A DNA stretch of 64,000 bases, taken from positions 1,488,001 to 1,552,000 of the forward strand of contig CALYLX010000159.1 of the NCBI GenBank assembly GCA_944990035.1, written 5' to 3'. The position numbers were made by a program, and so were the translations under genes. The DNA comes from Clitopilus passeckerianus (taxonomy: Eukaryota > Basidiomycota > Agaricomycetes > Agaricales > Entolomataceae). Positions 12,186-23,240 of this stretch are shown piece after piece; position 1 is the first letter of the stretch, and each line of letters starts with the position of its first letter. Below the pieces are notes generated by a model. That model had not been told where the DNA came from and searched no databases. It was given only the letters and a program-made list of their open reading frames with translations.

Positions 12186-14721
12186 GGCCGAAGAGTTCTT
12201 TGGTGTCTGTTTCCGTCACTGAATCGTGAATCCTTCTTATTCCTTGCTCAAACCCTGCTGGTGCGTAAGAGTCGTGGTATTTAGCGCAGTAGTTCTCAAA
12301 AAGGTTGAAACGAGATCGTCCTTGAGTCGTTAATAGTCGTAAGAGGAATAACGTCGTGGTAGAAGGAGTCCAGTAAACCCCAAGATTCGTGAAGAGCGTG
12401 GACCTCGCTTATGGCCCGAACATGCGGCGTTCCTGTATCGTGTATCCGAATCTTCGGTCCTTTCCCAAAACATTCCGCCGGTCGTGATTGGCACCTGCTC
12501 TGATTGGCCAGAGTCTAACCATTTGTGATCCCTTGAAGCAGATGGGAGGTTGAAGGTGCTGAAGGCGTGCTGCCACAAATGCCGGCGGTCGAGATCTTGC
12601 CTTTCTTTTGGTTGTGCGAGTTGCATGCATACCCGCGGTGACCGAACTAACTCTGGTCACCGTCGCGGTTGAAGCTAAAGCCAGTAACTTCTCAAAGGCA
12701 TTCGCATTCAAGGTTGCGAAGGATGGGTTAGATTGATGAACGGATGTTTATGGCGCATTGTCGATGAAACAGAGGACGCCGTTTGCCGTTCAAGACAAAT
12801 GAAAACGATCCTCCGGCACCGATGATTATTGAAGAATTGCAGATTGGCAGCTCGCTAGAATTGATTTCAAAACTAAAGAAAGCAAAGTTCAAAAACCGAG
12901 TTGTTACCGTGCTTCTGATTGATCAGTGGACCTGGTTAACGAGGTAAAAGACCTCCGTGAAGTCGTGTATGGTCTATCGAAGACCAGGAGTGATCATCTT
13001 GGCCGGCTTTCTTAGTTATCGGCTGGTTCTGTCAAGGTATCTCTTCATAGATTGTTGAGCCAAGCCCTCTCCGGAATGAAAGAAGCTCGTAACAAGAGGT
13101 ATGGGTTTGTGTAGATGATTCACAATCCTTCATTTGGCATCTAAACCTGTCCAACATGCACAAAAGGTTTGGTCACGGCATTACAATTCGCTCAGTGTCC
13201 AGCTTACAACACTGTTTCCTTTCTTTTCCCGAAGATTGTAGTACCAGCTTCTAAGTTGTTCGACATGCGACAAGACATACACCGCATGTCAGAAGACCCT
13301 GCATTCATTTCTCTTGATCGAACTTCATTCTTACAATCTTGAACCACGGTAGAAACGTAACCCTTAGCAATATTGGCCGAGGCTTTCAAGCCGGACTGAC
13401 GTATTATCGGGTGTTAGTGAGCTTTATCCCTCGCCAACGACGATCAGGTGGCAGAGTTATTAATCAACCTATTCCATGTAATTGGAGGACACCAAACTTC
13501 TGTTTCAACTTCCGAGATATCTAGCCCTTCAGTAGCCAGTGTGCATTCGTGTCGAGGGTCCAAACTCATTTGGGAACACCTCAGCTAACATATGTAGCTT
13601 CAGGAAGCTACACCGAGAATGATAGGCTCCTTTGCAGTCAAAGTTAGATGGGACGTACGTGAGCTTATCCAGACACGCGTTGGAGACGAGGGGGTACAAG
13701 ATTTTTGGCCTTCAGGGAGCACGAACTCTGTACTCCTAGTTTCAGTTGGCTCGAAGTGGACTAAATAGAAGGTGGCCGGAAGAGGGGTGTTGACTTGTTC
13801 AAGGTTCTTCCAGAGCAGTTATTACTGTCAGCCCTGAATTGATACAGTTATGAAAGGTCATTAATAGCTGCCCGATCTTGCCTCCGTATATTGAGCTGCT
13901 TCACCGAAATGAGACAGCTATTGCCCAAGGCCCCGACAAGTGGCTTCATTGACGAATTCAGTTCACGGGATCCTAAGCGGTGAGGTGCAGTATGGAACCT
14001 TAACCCTCTTAGGACATGTTATATGGGAAGGTTGGACCGTGCTCGTGTATTTTCAGCTTTTTCCGAAAGCGAGTGGCACGACCTTTGCTCGCAATCTAGG
14101 CAGCCTTTCAAAGGTTGACGACAGTGTCTCCCCTTTGAGACGTTGCCTCTGGATAGCACAGCGTGTATATCGTGCAGATAGTACTAAGACAGGAAAACAA
14201 AACGCCCAAAGTTTGTCTGACACCGTCCTTGCGAGTCGAGTGTTGAAGGTTCTGGTTCAGGAATTCAGGCTGCCTTTTTGCGGGAATGAGTCCATTCCGA
14301 GTCTTGGGTCTTGCTCACGTCATCACGGCTTCACCGCCACAACCCGTTCACTGCAGCGTGAACTTTCAAGAAAAGGACCATCAAACACTTCTTGGAGGCT
14401 GTTCTCGACAGCGAAGGCATCGATCAACAGTAGCTGTGCAGGATACGACTACTAAGGACGCAAATCAGGACGTGGTGATTGTCTTGAATTCATCTGTCAG
14501 GCTTAAAGGTGAATCCCAGCCTTCAAAATACCTATCCGACATCGCTAATGGGGTGCTATCTTTATCAGGTTTCTTCTGTGACAAGAAAACTCAGGTTGTT
14601 TTGTTGAGTACCCTATATTCAGTAACAAGAATGTGAGTAGCAAGAGAAATGTGACGTTGGATTCTGAGGTGTAACAGGCAAGCAGTTTGCATTACTTCAC
14701 AACAGATTGACCCCAACAAGA
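12186..14721. other. 2.5-kb gene-poor interval
   Basis: The left 500 bp should contain the promoter of the membrane WD40 gene. A minus-strand frame at 12409-12711 and + frames at 13940-14636 are short and lack splice-consistent extensions or recognisable motifs. The last few hundred bases are the promoter of the HECT_2 gene. No gene is supported. Confidence 0.45.
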
Positions 14722-17700
14722 ATGGCGACATTGACACGCCCGAAAATAGACAAGCTCGACATCCAGTCGTCGAGCCAGATAGCATCGTCAATTCCTGCAC
14801 CATTTCCTCGAGCACAATATGAACAAACGAGAGAGACCATTACTGCTACTGTTCCGTCAGCCGACCAAATATCAGAGAGTGTTGAGGAGCCTGTTGCGGG
14901 TCCTTCTCGCATTACAGCTTCAGAACTAGATATACAAAATGAACCTGCTGCTGTGAGTTACATCTTCTTCTCTGTATGGCGCCACTCACCTTGCTTCTGG
15001 AGTAGCGCGATATTTTACCCTCGATCGTGTCTGTTCAAAAATCCTCTGTCATGGCACTTAACAGTTTGCTATCTGTGTCCGAGAATTGGAGCCCAATCGT
15101 TCCAGGCCGGCGCCACTCCCTCCCATCCATTCCCCAAGCATCTGCCGAATCGGAACCAACTGTGGTTTCCTCGTCCTCAGCCCTACAAACTCTCGTAGCC
15201 AATCTGCGTAATCGAGATTCTACCCAGGATATGATCGAGTATCACTCAGCTACAAGTGATGGTGAATTGATCCACGAGCTTCGAACACGCGTTGAACACA
15301 TTTCCAAGTCGCTGGATGGAGATGATGCCCAACTAGCAACTTCCCTCGTCTCTCTTCTGGCACATCTCAACCGGCTATCCAGTTTGCGGAAATCTTCGGC
15401 CATTTCCGCCAATGTAATAGCAGACCCGGCATCCCCACAAGCTGCAGGTCCATCGGACCTGTTTAATGTGCTCAAACGGCAGCTCAGTGACCTACGAACA
15501 GAACGCGTGTCGCTGAAACCTAAACTAGCAGACCCTGCGGCTCCCCCGGTAATGGCGGTCGAATCAGCGCTACTATGGCACAAAATCGACGAAGACCTGG
15601 AGACTGTGGTGGGCTTGTGCAAAGAGAGGTCGGAAAGTACTCAGAGGCATTTACCAGATTACCTCCCTCCGGAATACGAGAAGGGCGAATACGAGCACGA
15701 TGCTCTCCCCGAATACGATTATGCAGACGCCAGAATGTCCATCGACTCCTCCAAATCACGGATATCGCTTCTTTCTGCGTCCACTCATCATGCAGACGAG
15801 AAGATGCGAATGGACCTAGAAAATGTGTCGATGGCCATCGAACGCCTGTATCTGGTGGCCCCTCAACTGCACAATCAGCGAGCCGAACTCAAGACCTCGA
15901 AGCGAGTTCAACTCGAAAAAGCTAGCCGGGAGGGTTCCCAGACCCCGAAGTCTCGCCCCGGAAAGCAAAAGCAACAGGATACTGATGATCTCGACGAGAT
16001 CCTAAACTTGCTAGGCAAGGCATCCGAGCGCAAACTGCACGACCAAGTGGTCACCCTTGATCATAATCACAGTCTTAAATTGGAGAAAGCGCGCCAGAGG
16101 GACATCGTGCAGGTACGTCTGTTTTTGGCACAAAGATAGATGCGACTAAGAATATCTACAGCGTGACCAATTCGTGGAGAACCTTGCTCGGCACTCTCAG
16201 GCCGGCCGATTACATGGCCAGGATGCAACTTTCGGGGCAAAGATGAAGGATCCTGAGACCCTCCTGAGCCTCCCAGAATTCATGCGGGAACCCATACCTC
16301 AGCATCTTCGTTACACAGATCCCTCTGCAATGCTTACACTTCCAGAGTTCGTCAAAGAACCATTACCTGAGCCACAAGAGGAATCTATCAAGCCCGCTCC
16401 CTTACCGGACCAAAAGCCTGCGAAGAAATTACGGAACAGAAGTTCATCGGCTCCTTCTCTGCAATGGTTGTTTTCTGCCTCAGGCAGGATGAGCCCACAT
16501 CATCGATCGCGTTCGCGGAACGTTATTGAGCCTGTGCCACCGCTTCCTATCAGTAAGTTATCTGCGGATTCTAGTCCAAACATCCCAGGACCTCATACCT
16601 TCATTAGACGCATTCGAAGTTCATCACATTGCCGAAAATCACGAAAATCTACAGCATATCATTATTTTCTTCACTGTCACCGGATCCACTCTAGGCGTTG
16701 ATCTTGAGGCAGAAGTGATCCCCGTCCCCGGTACTGGGAATCACCTCCTCATCACTTGTGGTGTGCAACGTTCGGTGCCTCTACCTCTCCCTGCATCAGT
16801 TCAGCCAGGCCCACAAGTCCTCAAGGTGCAGGGAGACCACTACGAAGTAAAGATACCAACTACACGCGTGGACAATCCCAAGGACCCGGCGTCAGACGAT
16901 CCCTCCCCATTACTCGATGCATCCCAGTTATCCTCTGCCAATCCTTCGACATTCATTTGCTCGTCCTGTTCGCTGCCCATCGTACAATCCTCCGCCATCA
17001 ATGAGTACAGAGACCTGCCTTCTGAACATTGGGCCGAACTGGTGGATGCCTGGATGTGCCATACGGACCAGAAGCTGCATGATCAGATCGTTAAGAACAG
17101 CAAAGCTGGTTTCTGGCCCAGTCAAGGCGAAGCACTCGTTGGAGGAAGCTACGTCCTCTTCCAGCATTCTGCCATTGCCACCAACAACATCCATACTGAC
17201 GAGGCGAAGGTACGCACCAATTCAACCTCTTGTTCTTTCTCGTCTTCGTACCATCGGGTCGGACCAATAAGAAGGCTGGCGTTGGATTTCCCACCAACGG
17301 CTGGTGTGGTCGTAACTTGCGCTTTCCGTGTGATTTTGAAGCCTCTGCCGGTTTTGAAGTCACCTCGCCTTTGGCACGGGAGGTGTAAGTTGCGTTCTGC
17401 TCAGCTCTATCAGTTGATACACAGAGTCCAATATCAATGGTCTGCCGCAACGCGACCAATCACTCATTTAAAACAACTCTCTTGCAACAAGGATCACATC
17501 TTGGGAGCTACTCTTGGGAATACATTTCCTTTTTCCAATATTACGATGAAATTACGTGCGAATGCTGAGCTGTCCTTTCATAGTCCGGAGATGGATGGCA
17601 ACTTGTCCGCTGCTTGTGTGGAGCGGTCCTTGGTCGTTGTCAGCAAGAACCTAACGAGGATGCTCCGGAACGCAAAGCTTATCGTCTCCTCAAATTCGCC

Positions 17701-18301
17701 ATTCGACCTGTCAGCCAGGCTTCACCGTAAGCGATCTTCGTAGTAGTGGTGCGTATCCTGCTTATATTCCCCCCAGACCGCTCAAAATTCCGCTGTCGGC
17801 CTTTGTCGCACAAGATATGATCGAACTCTCGCAAGCACATGCTTCATATCGATTTGTCGTAGCGGATGAAGAGGAGGAAATACCTCGAATGCTGGTTTGT
17901 TCTGATTCCAACAAGCGTTTCGAAATGTTCAATAATGGGTTGTAGGTCTGGTTGTTCAAGCCCAGCATTCGGATCTCATATACCACCTCTATGCCTTACA
18001 TGATACCCAAATTTGGTACAATCAATGCAGCCAAAGTCCTTTACAAGGTGTTGACACCAGCGGAAAGAAACATGGATATCAAGGAGTACGTCGATGCCTT
18101 GACCCCGATACAAGCTCAACCTGATCACTTTCCTAAAGCATATTGAACAAATACCCTGGATTCCCGCAAGCAGAATACCTATTCTACCCCATGCCAATAT
18201 GCCGCCGGTTGGCCCAGCTGCTACGAGAAAGTAACGGGACTTATCCCAGGGGAATGCAGGAGATGATGAACCTCAAGCTAGGTTGGCTCTCGCGGGTTTG
18301 A
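14722..18301 (+). CDS. HECT_2-domain E2-binding protein (UBE3D/Ipa1 family)
   Basis: Nine exons give 1001 residues: 14722-14952, 15006-16112, 16162-16552, 16608-17209, 17272-17382, 17584-17726, 17777-17894, 17946-18085, 18139-18301. The C-terminal half matches the HECT-like E2-binding family (human UBE3D, yeast Ipa1). Features are a CSSC zinc-type pair near residue 694, the EHWAELVDAWMCH segment, a second Cys pair (RCLCGAVLG) near 825, and a conserved block with VWLFKPSIRISYT before the stop. Yeast Ipa1 acts in pre-mRNA 3'-end processing; UBE3D binds ubiquitin-conjugating enzymes. The N-terminal 500 residues are poorly conserved, partly coiled coil, with a twofold motif LSLPEFMREPIP / LTLPEFVKEPLP around 510-545. 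The acceptor at 17271/17272 is AAG, and the 201-bp intron 17383-17583 is unusually long; an alternative small exon inside it is possible. The gene converges on the hydrolase gene 175 bp downstream. Confidence 0.82.
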
Positions 18302-18476
18302 GGCCCGAACTTGAAGGAAGCCCCACTCTTTGCGCAATTTCAACTGGAATATCTGTATCGTTGTATCATGTACCACAAACAACAATCCTGTATTAGAGAG
18401 TCTGAATACCATTACAAATAAATAACTATAATCTGTTGATAATCTGGGGCAGAGAAAGCATTCTGCTCGTAGCAGA

Positions 18477-19597
18477 TTAAACGATGAGCGTACGAGAGAA
18501 CCATGACACGGTTTGTTGGAAAGCCTGTTCGTATGCTTCTTTGATCTCGGGGATTCCAAGATTTGGTCTTGCTGCAAAACCGTGGGTTGTTCCTGGAAAA
18601 GGGTTTGAGCATTACCCAGGTGAAAGACGAGTAAATAAAAGACCTTTGTAATCCTTGAATTCGTACTCGACGAAAGAATCGGTGCCCTTTCGAGCAGCGA
18701 AGGCAGCTTCTGTTTCATCGCGTAGGTTCTTGGGGAACACCATGTCCTCTGTCAAATTCTGTCGGCAAATTGGGCAGAAAGACACTCAGAAGTTACAAAC
18801 CTTCAGCGCATTCCCAAGCAGCAGGTACCTTGAGGACAACTCTCAGAATTTGGCGGTAAACGAGCTGTGAAATACGGCACCTTGATAGCTTTCGCTTGAT
18901 CGAGGCTAAACCTTCCAGGGTGGGCAATCACCAGACTTTGCACGAGGTCTGTGGATCCCAGATAGATGGCAAGTACGCCACCAAAGCAGTAGCTTTACAT
19001 TAACTGTTAGTTGGATATGCACACATCATTCAGATCAAAAGATACTCACCCAGTAGCTCCCAGTTTCTCATATTTCTTCTCAGTCTGCAACGCTTGGATG
19101 AACTGTAAGGAAGCATGAGACCTAAATCGAAGGGTTGTTCACGAAGGCTCCTACTTTGGTGGCTCGTTGATTCACGACAGACGGCCGATTGGCGATGAAG
19201 CTTGGGATTCGTGGTATAATGGTGAATAGTAGCTTGACATAGCCCATGAAACCAATCTTCTCGCCAGGACGTTCTGGAAGTTTTAGGGCGTCAACTGGAA
19301 GAATGGGCCATCCTGGATTCACCTTAGTAAAGTCACACCCGACGAAAAATATCCCATACCTTCAAAAAGATCTGGAACCCAGACATCGCACTGCAACTCT
19401 TTAGCGAGCCGGTCTGCCATAAGTTTGCAGTTTATGAGAGGCAATCCAAATGCATCTGTCAAGAAGATGATAGCCCGTTTGTTCGAGTTCTCTAGACTAT
19501 CGGATGGGCCTGGAGAGAAATATGCCCCTTGGATGCTTATACTCCCAACAGGCTCACCTGGGAGGAATGCCCCTGTTTGACAGTCTGGGCAGCTCAT
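18477..19597 (-). CDS. dienelactone hydrolase family protein
   Basis: Seven exons (19360-19597, 19155-19312, 19050-19102, 18881-18992, 18801-18828, 18644-18748, 18477-18592) give 269 residues, close to the normal 230-270 for the family. It is an alpha/beta hydrolase with the Cys nucleophile in GATGYCFGG (Cys152), a candidate acid at Asp198 (AEEDMVFP) and His235 in TTHGF, the order expected for the Cys-Asp-His triad. Family members open lactone rings in aromatic degradation or act as broad carboxylesterases. No signal peptide is visible, so it is probably cytosolic. The N-terminus begins MSCPDCQTG, a Cys pair common in fungal members. It converges with the HECT_2 gene. The substrate cannot be told from the sequence. 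Confidence 0.85.
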
Positions 19598-20349
19598 GGT
19601 GTCGGGAAGAATCAAGGATTTGGGGAAACTATCTTGAATCCATTGGCATTTAAATAGCCAAGCGCGAGAGAGCAATCAACGAAATGAGCATGTGCAGCCG
19701 TAGACCCCGTCGGTTTGTTTTCCGGACGTAAATAGGAGCATGTCATCGGAAATAGCCGACATGACCCCAATACGACGCGCAAGTGAATGTTGACGTTCTT
19801 CACCATCACTAACGGAGAGCTATCGCAGGATTTCGAGATAACAGGCGTATTGTAGCGCATGAGCTGTCCCTTCGGCTTCAATAACCCTGATTAGATGTGT
19901 ATCAAGTCTGTCTGTTGATTGTGGCTCACAGGCTCTTCCTGACCTTTCGCAACACAGACCTGATCCTCCCAGGCTACAGGGTGATGCATGGCAAAGGCAG
20001 GGCTGCAGTGAATCAAACTTAAAGCTGATGGGAAAGCGCACATTTAAATGGTTGCTCTCGGAACTCTGTATCCAGTGTAGATATGTGGCGCAAGTTGCCT
20101 CATCCTACCAAAAATGTCAAGTCAGCCAAGAGATGTCTTTGCCAAGGATCTGCTGATAACAAGGATGAGGTCACTCATAGCCGTGCGAAGGTCGATCGAT
20201 GACCATATTCAAGCAATTGTTGATGTTTTGGGATATCCTCCTGCTGAGCACGCCCACTTCCTACCGTTCGGCCTTCAACCTCCATCCCTTATTCATCGTC
20301 AGAATATTACACATCAAAGTACCTCGCCTTCAACGAGCTACAGGGATCA
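19598..20349. other. divergent promoter interval, 750 bp
   Basis: Lies between the divergently transcribed hydrolase (minus) and the secreted-protein gene (plus). Open frames inside (minus 19612-19881 and + 20114-20536) have no motif. The + frame overlaps the start of the next gene in a different frame. No separate gene is supported. Confidence 0.5.
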
Positions 20350-21139
20350 ATGCGTTTATCATTCTTCGCTGTCATCTCGCCCGTCCTCTTCCTCTGGCCT
20401 GCTACAACATCTGCTTGTGAAGGGGAATGCATTACCGAAATTACCCAGGCGTTTCTCACAAACTATTCAATACCGGTGGCTAGCGCTTTTGAGCTCGTGG
20501 TACGTATTATGCTCTTATACTGGAAGTCAAATTTAAATCTTCGCGTCGCAGGCCGAAGACTTCTCATCTCGCTGTATTCCGAACTGGAATCCCCAGGCAG
20601 ACCCCGCCTTATCCCATTTCGCTCCTTTAGTCACCGCCTACTATGATATCGCCTTTGAAGAGCTCAGGAAGACTATATTCCCCGGGTTCTTCCATGGAAA
20701 GTGTCAACAAAAAGACCCCGCCAATCCAGACGCACCAGCTGCCAACCCTCCTGGATGTCCTAATCCCGATTGTCCCGTCGTTTGCGGCACACCTGGTTCA
20801 ATGGTGCACTTCTACGGAAAGCTGAGATTCCTTGCATTTAAATCGGTCAAGAACGCTCTGCGAGCTGTTGCAAAACCTGGATCTCAGCCATATAAAGAGG
20901 TGGAGAGAAATCTCAAGGCGGGACATAGAAAAGCGAGGCGTCATTCGGGAGATCTTGCTCGTCGTTCAAGGTCAACTCGCTTGAAGGCTCGGAAGGGCTG
21001 CAACGTTAAGGAAGTGGAACGCTACTTGATGGCTGCACTGGAGATTGGCTGTGGCGGGACTGGGACGGGCGTCACCAATGGGCTACCTTTGTGTAGTTGG
21101 GAACGACAGATGAAGGAGTTTATTCTCACTTTCCCCTGA
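20350..21139 (+). CDS. secreted cysteine-containing protein of unknown function
   Basis: Exon 1 is 20350-20499, a 52-bp intron (GTACGT...TCGCAG) follows, and exon 2 is 20552-21139, giving 245 residues. The first 22 residues (MRLSFFAVISPVLFLWPATT...) form a signal peptide, followed at once by a Cys-rich start (CEGECI). Cysteines recur in a Pro/Asn/Asp-rich segment (KCQQKDP..., GCPNPDCPVVCG) and near the C-terminus (GCNVKEVERY, LEIGCGGTG, PLCSWE), which suggests several disulfides. A strongly basic Arg/Lys stretch lies around residues 180-210. I do not recognise the family. Small secreted Cys proteins of fungi include effectors, wall proteins and inhibitors, but nothing here selects among them. 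Confidence 0.7.
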
Positions 21140-21851
21140 TCAACTAGCCATTATTATATGCTTATGTGTTATTCGTGGATTATTCGATATTCTCGATACG
21201 TACACACTAACTAGACTATTCTGAGTCCTTTGCTATTCCTACAAGACGCTAATTTACGTCAACACTGTATTGCTATCTATTTTGTGTTTATAGAACTCAT
21301 ATGAGGGGATTAAATCAAGGACATCAATAAGAATGGAATGTCGCTGAGCCGGACTAGGAAAAGCCTTGAAAACGCAATACTTTACCCTCCTGGCCGTTTC
21401 TAGTGAAATTACCACGCGACGCGGCTCTTGACACGTGATCATTTTCTTCCGTTTTGGGCACCTAGCCGGTTAAGGCGCTTCCTTGCCTTAACTTGGTCTC
21501 TCAAGCTGCGGCCTCAACGCTGCGGGTATCTTTGATTTGAAGGGCCTCATAAAACCAACAATACGTTATCCCTGAAACCCCCTTTATTCGTCTGGAAGAT
21601 ATGATACAAAAATAATATACATATGATACACGTGAACAACTTCCAGAGTGTTTGCTCTAGACGACGACATTCTGTGCCGCCTTCCCCCGTTCCGGACTCT
21701 CCGTAGACCCGATGAATGAAGATAATAATACATGCGGCGCAGCGCTAATCCTTCGTCAGCGCGTCGTCGTCGGCGATGAGGGCGATACGGTGGTGTTCCC
21801 CTCATGGTGAGTAGGTAAGAGTCCTCAAGACTCAAGAGTTAAAATAGCAAG
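21140..21851. other. intergenic, 710 bp between convergent genes
   Basis: Both flanking genes end here. A minus-strand frame at 21584-21835 is Arg-rich and has no support. No gene is seen; the interval should hold two 3' UTRs. Confidence 0.5.
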
Positions 21852-22279
21852 TCAATCGCCGAGATCACCCAGGCTAGAAAGTGTGTGAGCGGATGTAAAC
21901 AGCTGCTGCATAAGTGAGAGTGCTTACCCGCTGGGAGTTTCTGCGTATCTAACGTGATTGCTTCCGCCTTGCAGTGCTTGGTGCTGTAAAGACCAGACCA
22001 CATGAGGATCTGATGTCAAAGTGGAAATGTGAGTTTACTCACCACCGACTCGCGTAGCTGCACATAGAGGGACTCCTCCATTCTCTGCTTACGGGTATCC
22101 ATGCGCTCGCCAAGGAAAACAGTGAGGCAGAATATGATCCAGACGATCCCGAGGACAACGAGGATAGCTTCTAGCGAGGTCATCATGACGGGATAGGTCG
22201 AAGGGTTATTGTAGTTGTCCAAGAGGCTGGTCGTATTTGAACCATAGGCGCTGTAGCGCTCGACCACGGTGATAGCCAT
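21852..22279 (-). CDS. small single-pass membrane protein, unknown function
   Basis: Three exons, 22043-22279, 21928-21983 and 21852-21873, give 104 residues from the ATG at 22279. The N-terminal 30 residues carry a glycosylation-type sequon (Asn-Thr-Thr). One strong hydrophobic helix follows (SLEAILVVLGIVWIIFCLTV, about residues 38-58). Then comes a charged segment (GERMDTRKQRMEE) and a short polar tail ending GLGDLGD. Upstream in the same frame is a stop without an intervening acceptor, so this Met is the natural start. However, an upstream exon encoding further hydrophobic sequence around 22390-22450 cannot be excluded. No family is recognised. Confidence 0.5.
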
Positions 22280-23240
22280 TATGAAGAGGGCGATGAGGGT
22301 GGGCACGTTGAGTGCAGGTGGTTAATATCCGGCTCGACGGAGAGGCGATGACAACACCCTTGCGTCGGTGATGACTACAGCGCGCCACTAACCTGCCAAA
22401 GTGCTCCCTCAGGCTCGATGAACAGGAGCAGACAGGGAGCTAACAGGACCGGATCGGGGGGACCTCTTTTTCGCCTGTTGATGGCGGTATCGTCTTTTAT
22501 AAGAATCCAAGATGTACAGCCTTACTTGGAAACAATGCCGTGGTCCTCCCATATTTGACAGGTGTAACGACGACCCTGCCCATTTAGGGTGGACCTGGGC
22601 AAACTGCCCTCGCCGGAACGGAGATTTCATGCTCGAGTCGGGATGGATCATGAAGAGGGTTTTGGCCGGAAAAACACCCATTGAGTACGTGTCAAAGGTC
22701 GAAACGGTGTTACGGACCGAGTCCGAAGTACAACGGATCCAGTATGGGTCTTGTCACCACAAGGCAACGCAGAATAAAGAAATCGTAAGGAAATCCAGGT
22801 TCGTGTGGTTTTGTTGCCAAGTAGCCTTCATAGGGTTCTTTTGTGCAATTGTAATAAAAATGTAGTGTGTTGTCTGATTCGAACGTAATAATCTTGGAGA
22901 AACCCTGTTGGCAACAGTCCGCAGTGAGAAATGCGCTGAATTGAATGTGGCGGCATTTCAACGTAAACGGCAGTTCGGGTAACCGCTGCTAGCAACCTTT
23001 ACTCACAATGACATTGTCGAGGTCACGACGACGACGACGGTGGTCCGACGCGTTCTACGGGAACGAGCAGAGCATCTGACTCGAATGGCGACATTATTTT
23101 CATCGATAACATCGATTGGCTCGCGCCGACAATTCCAGTCGATCACACCACGAATCGTCGGCCGAGGCTGGGCATTGAGCGGATTCCATTTTCCCAACGT
23201 TCTTCCGACCTCTCGTTCTTGCCGCCGAAGCGTCTTCACC
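22280..23240. other. intergenic plus 5' leader of homoserine dehydrogenase
   Basis: No supportable independent gene. Minus-strand frames around 22400-22960 include a hydrophobic stretch that could be a 5' exon of the small membrane protein. The last 155 bp before 23241 are open in frame with homoserine dehydrogenase, starting at an ATG at 23085, and would encode a Ser/Arg-rich N-terminal extension. Confidence 0.4.

Noticed and set aside
12409..12711. 100-codon minus-strand frame upstream of the membrane WD40 gene
   Set aside because: No motif, no splice continuation into 12185; probably promoter sequence.
16526..17743. Single uninterrupted 405-codon frame on the plus strand
   Set aside because: It reads through introns of the HECT_2 gene; the zinc motif RCLCGAVLG and the later conserved block are in other frames that only splicing connects.
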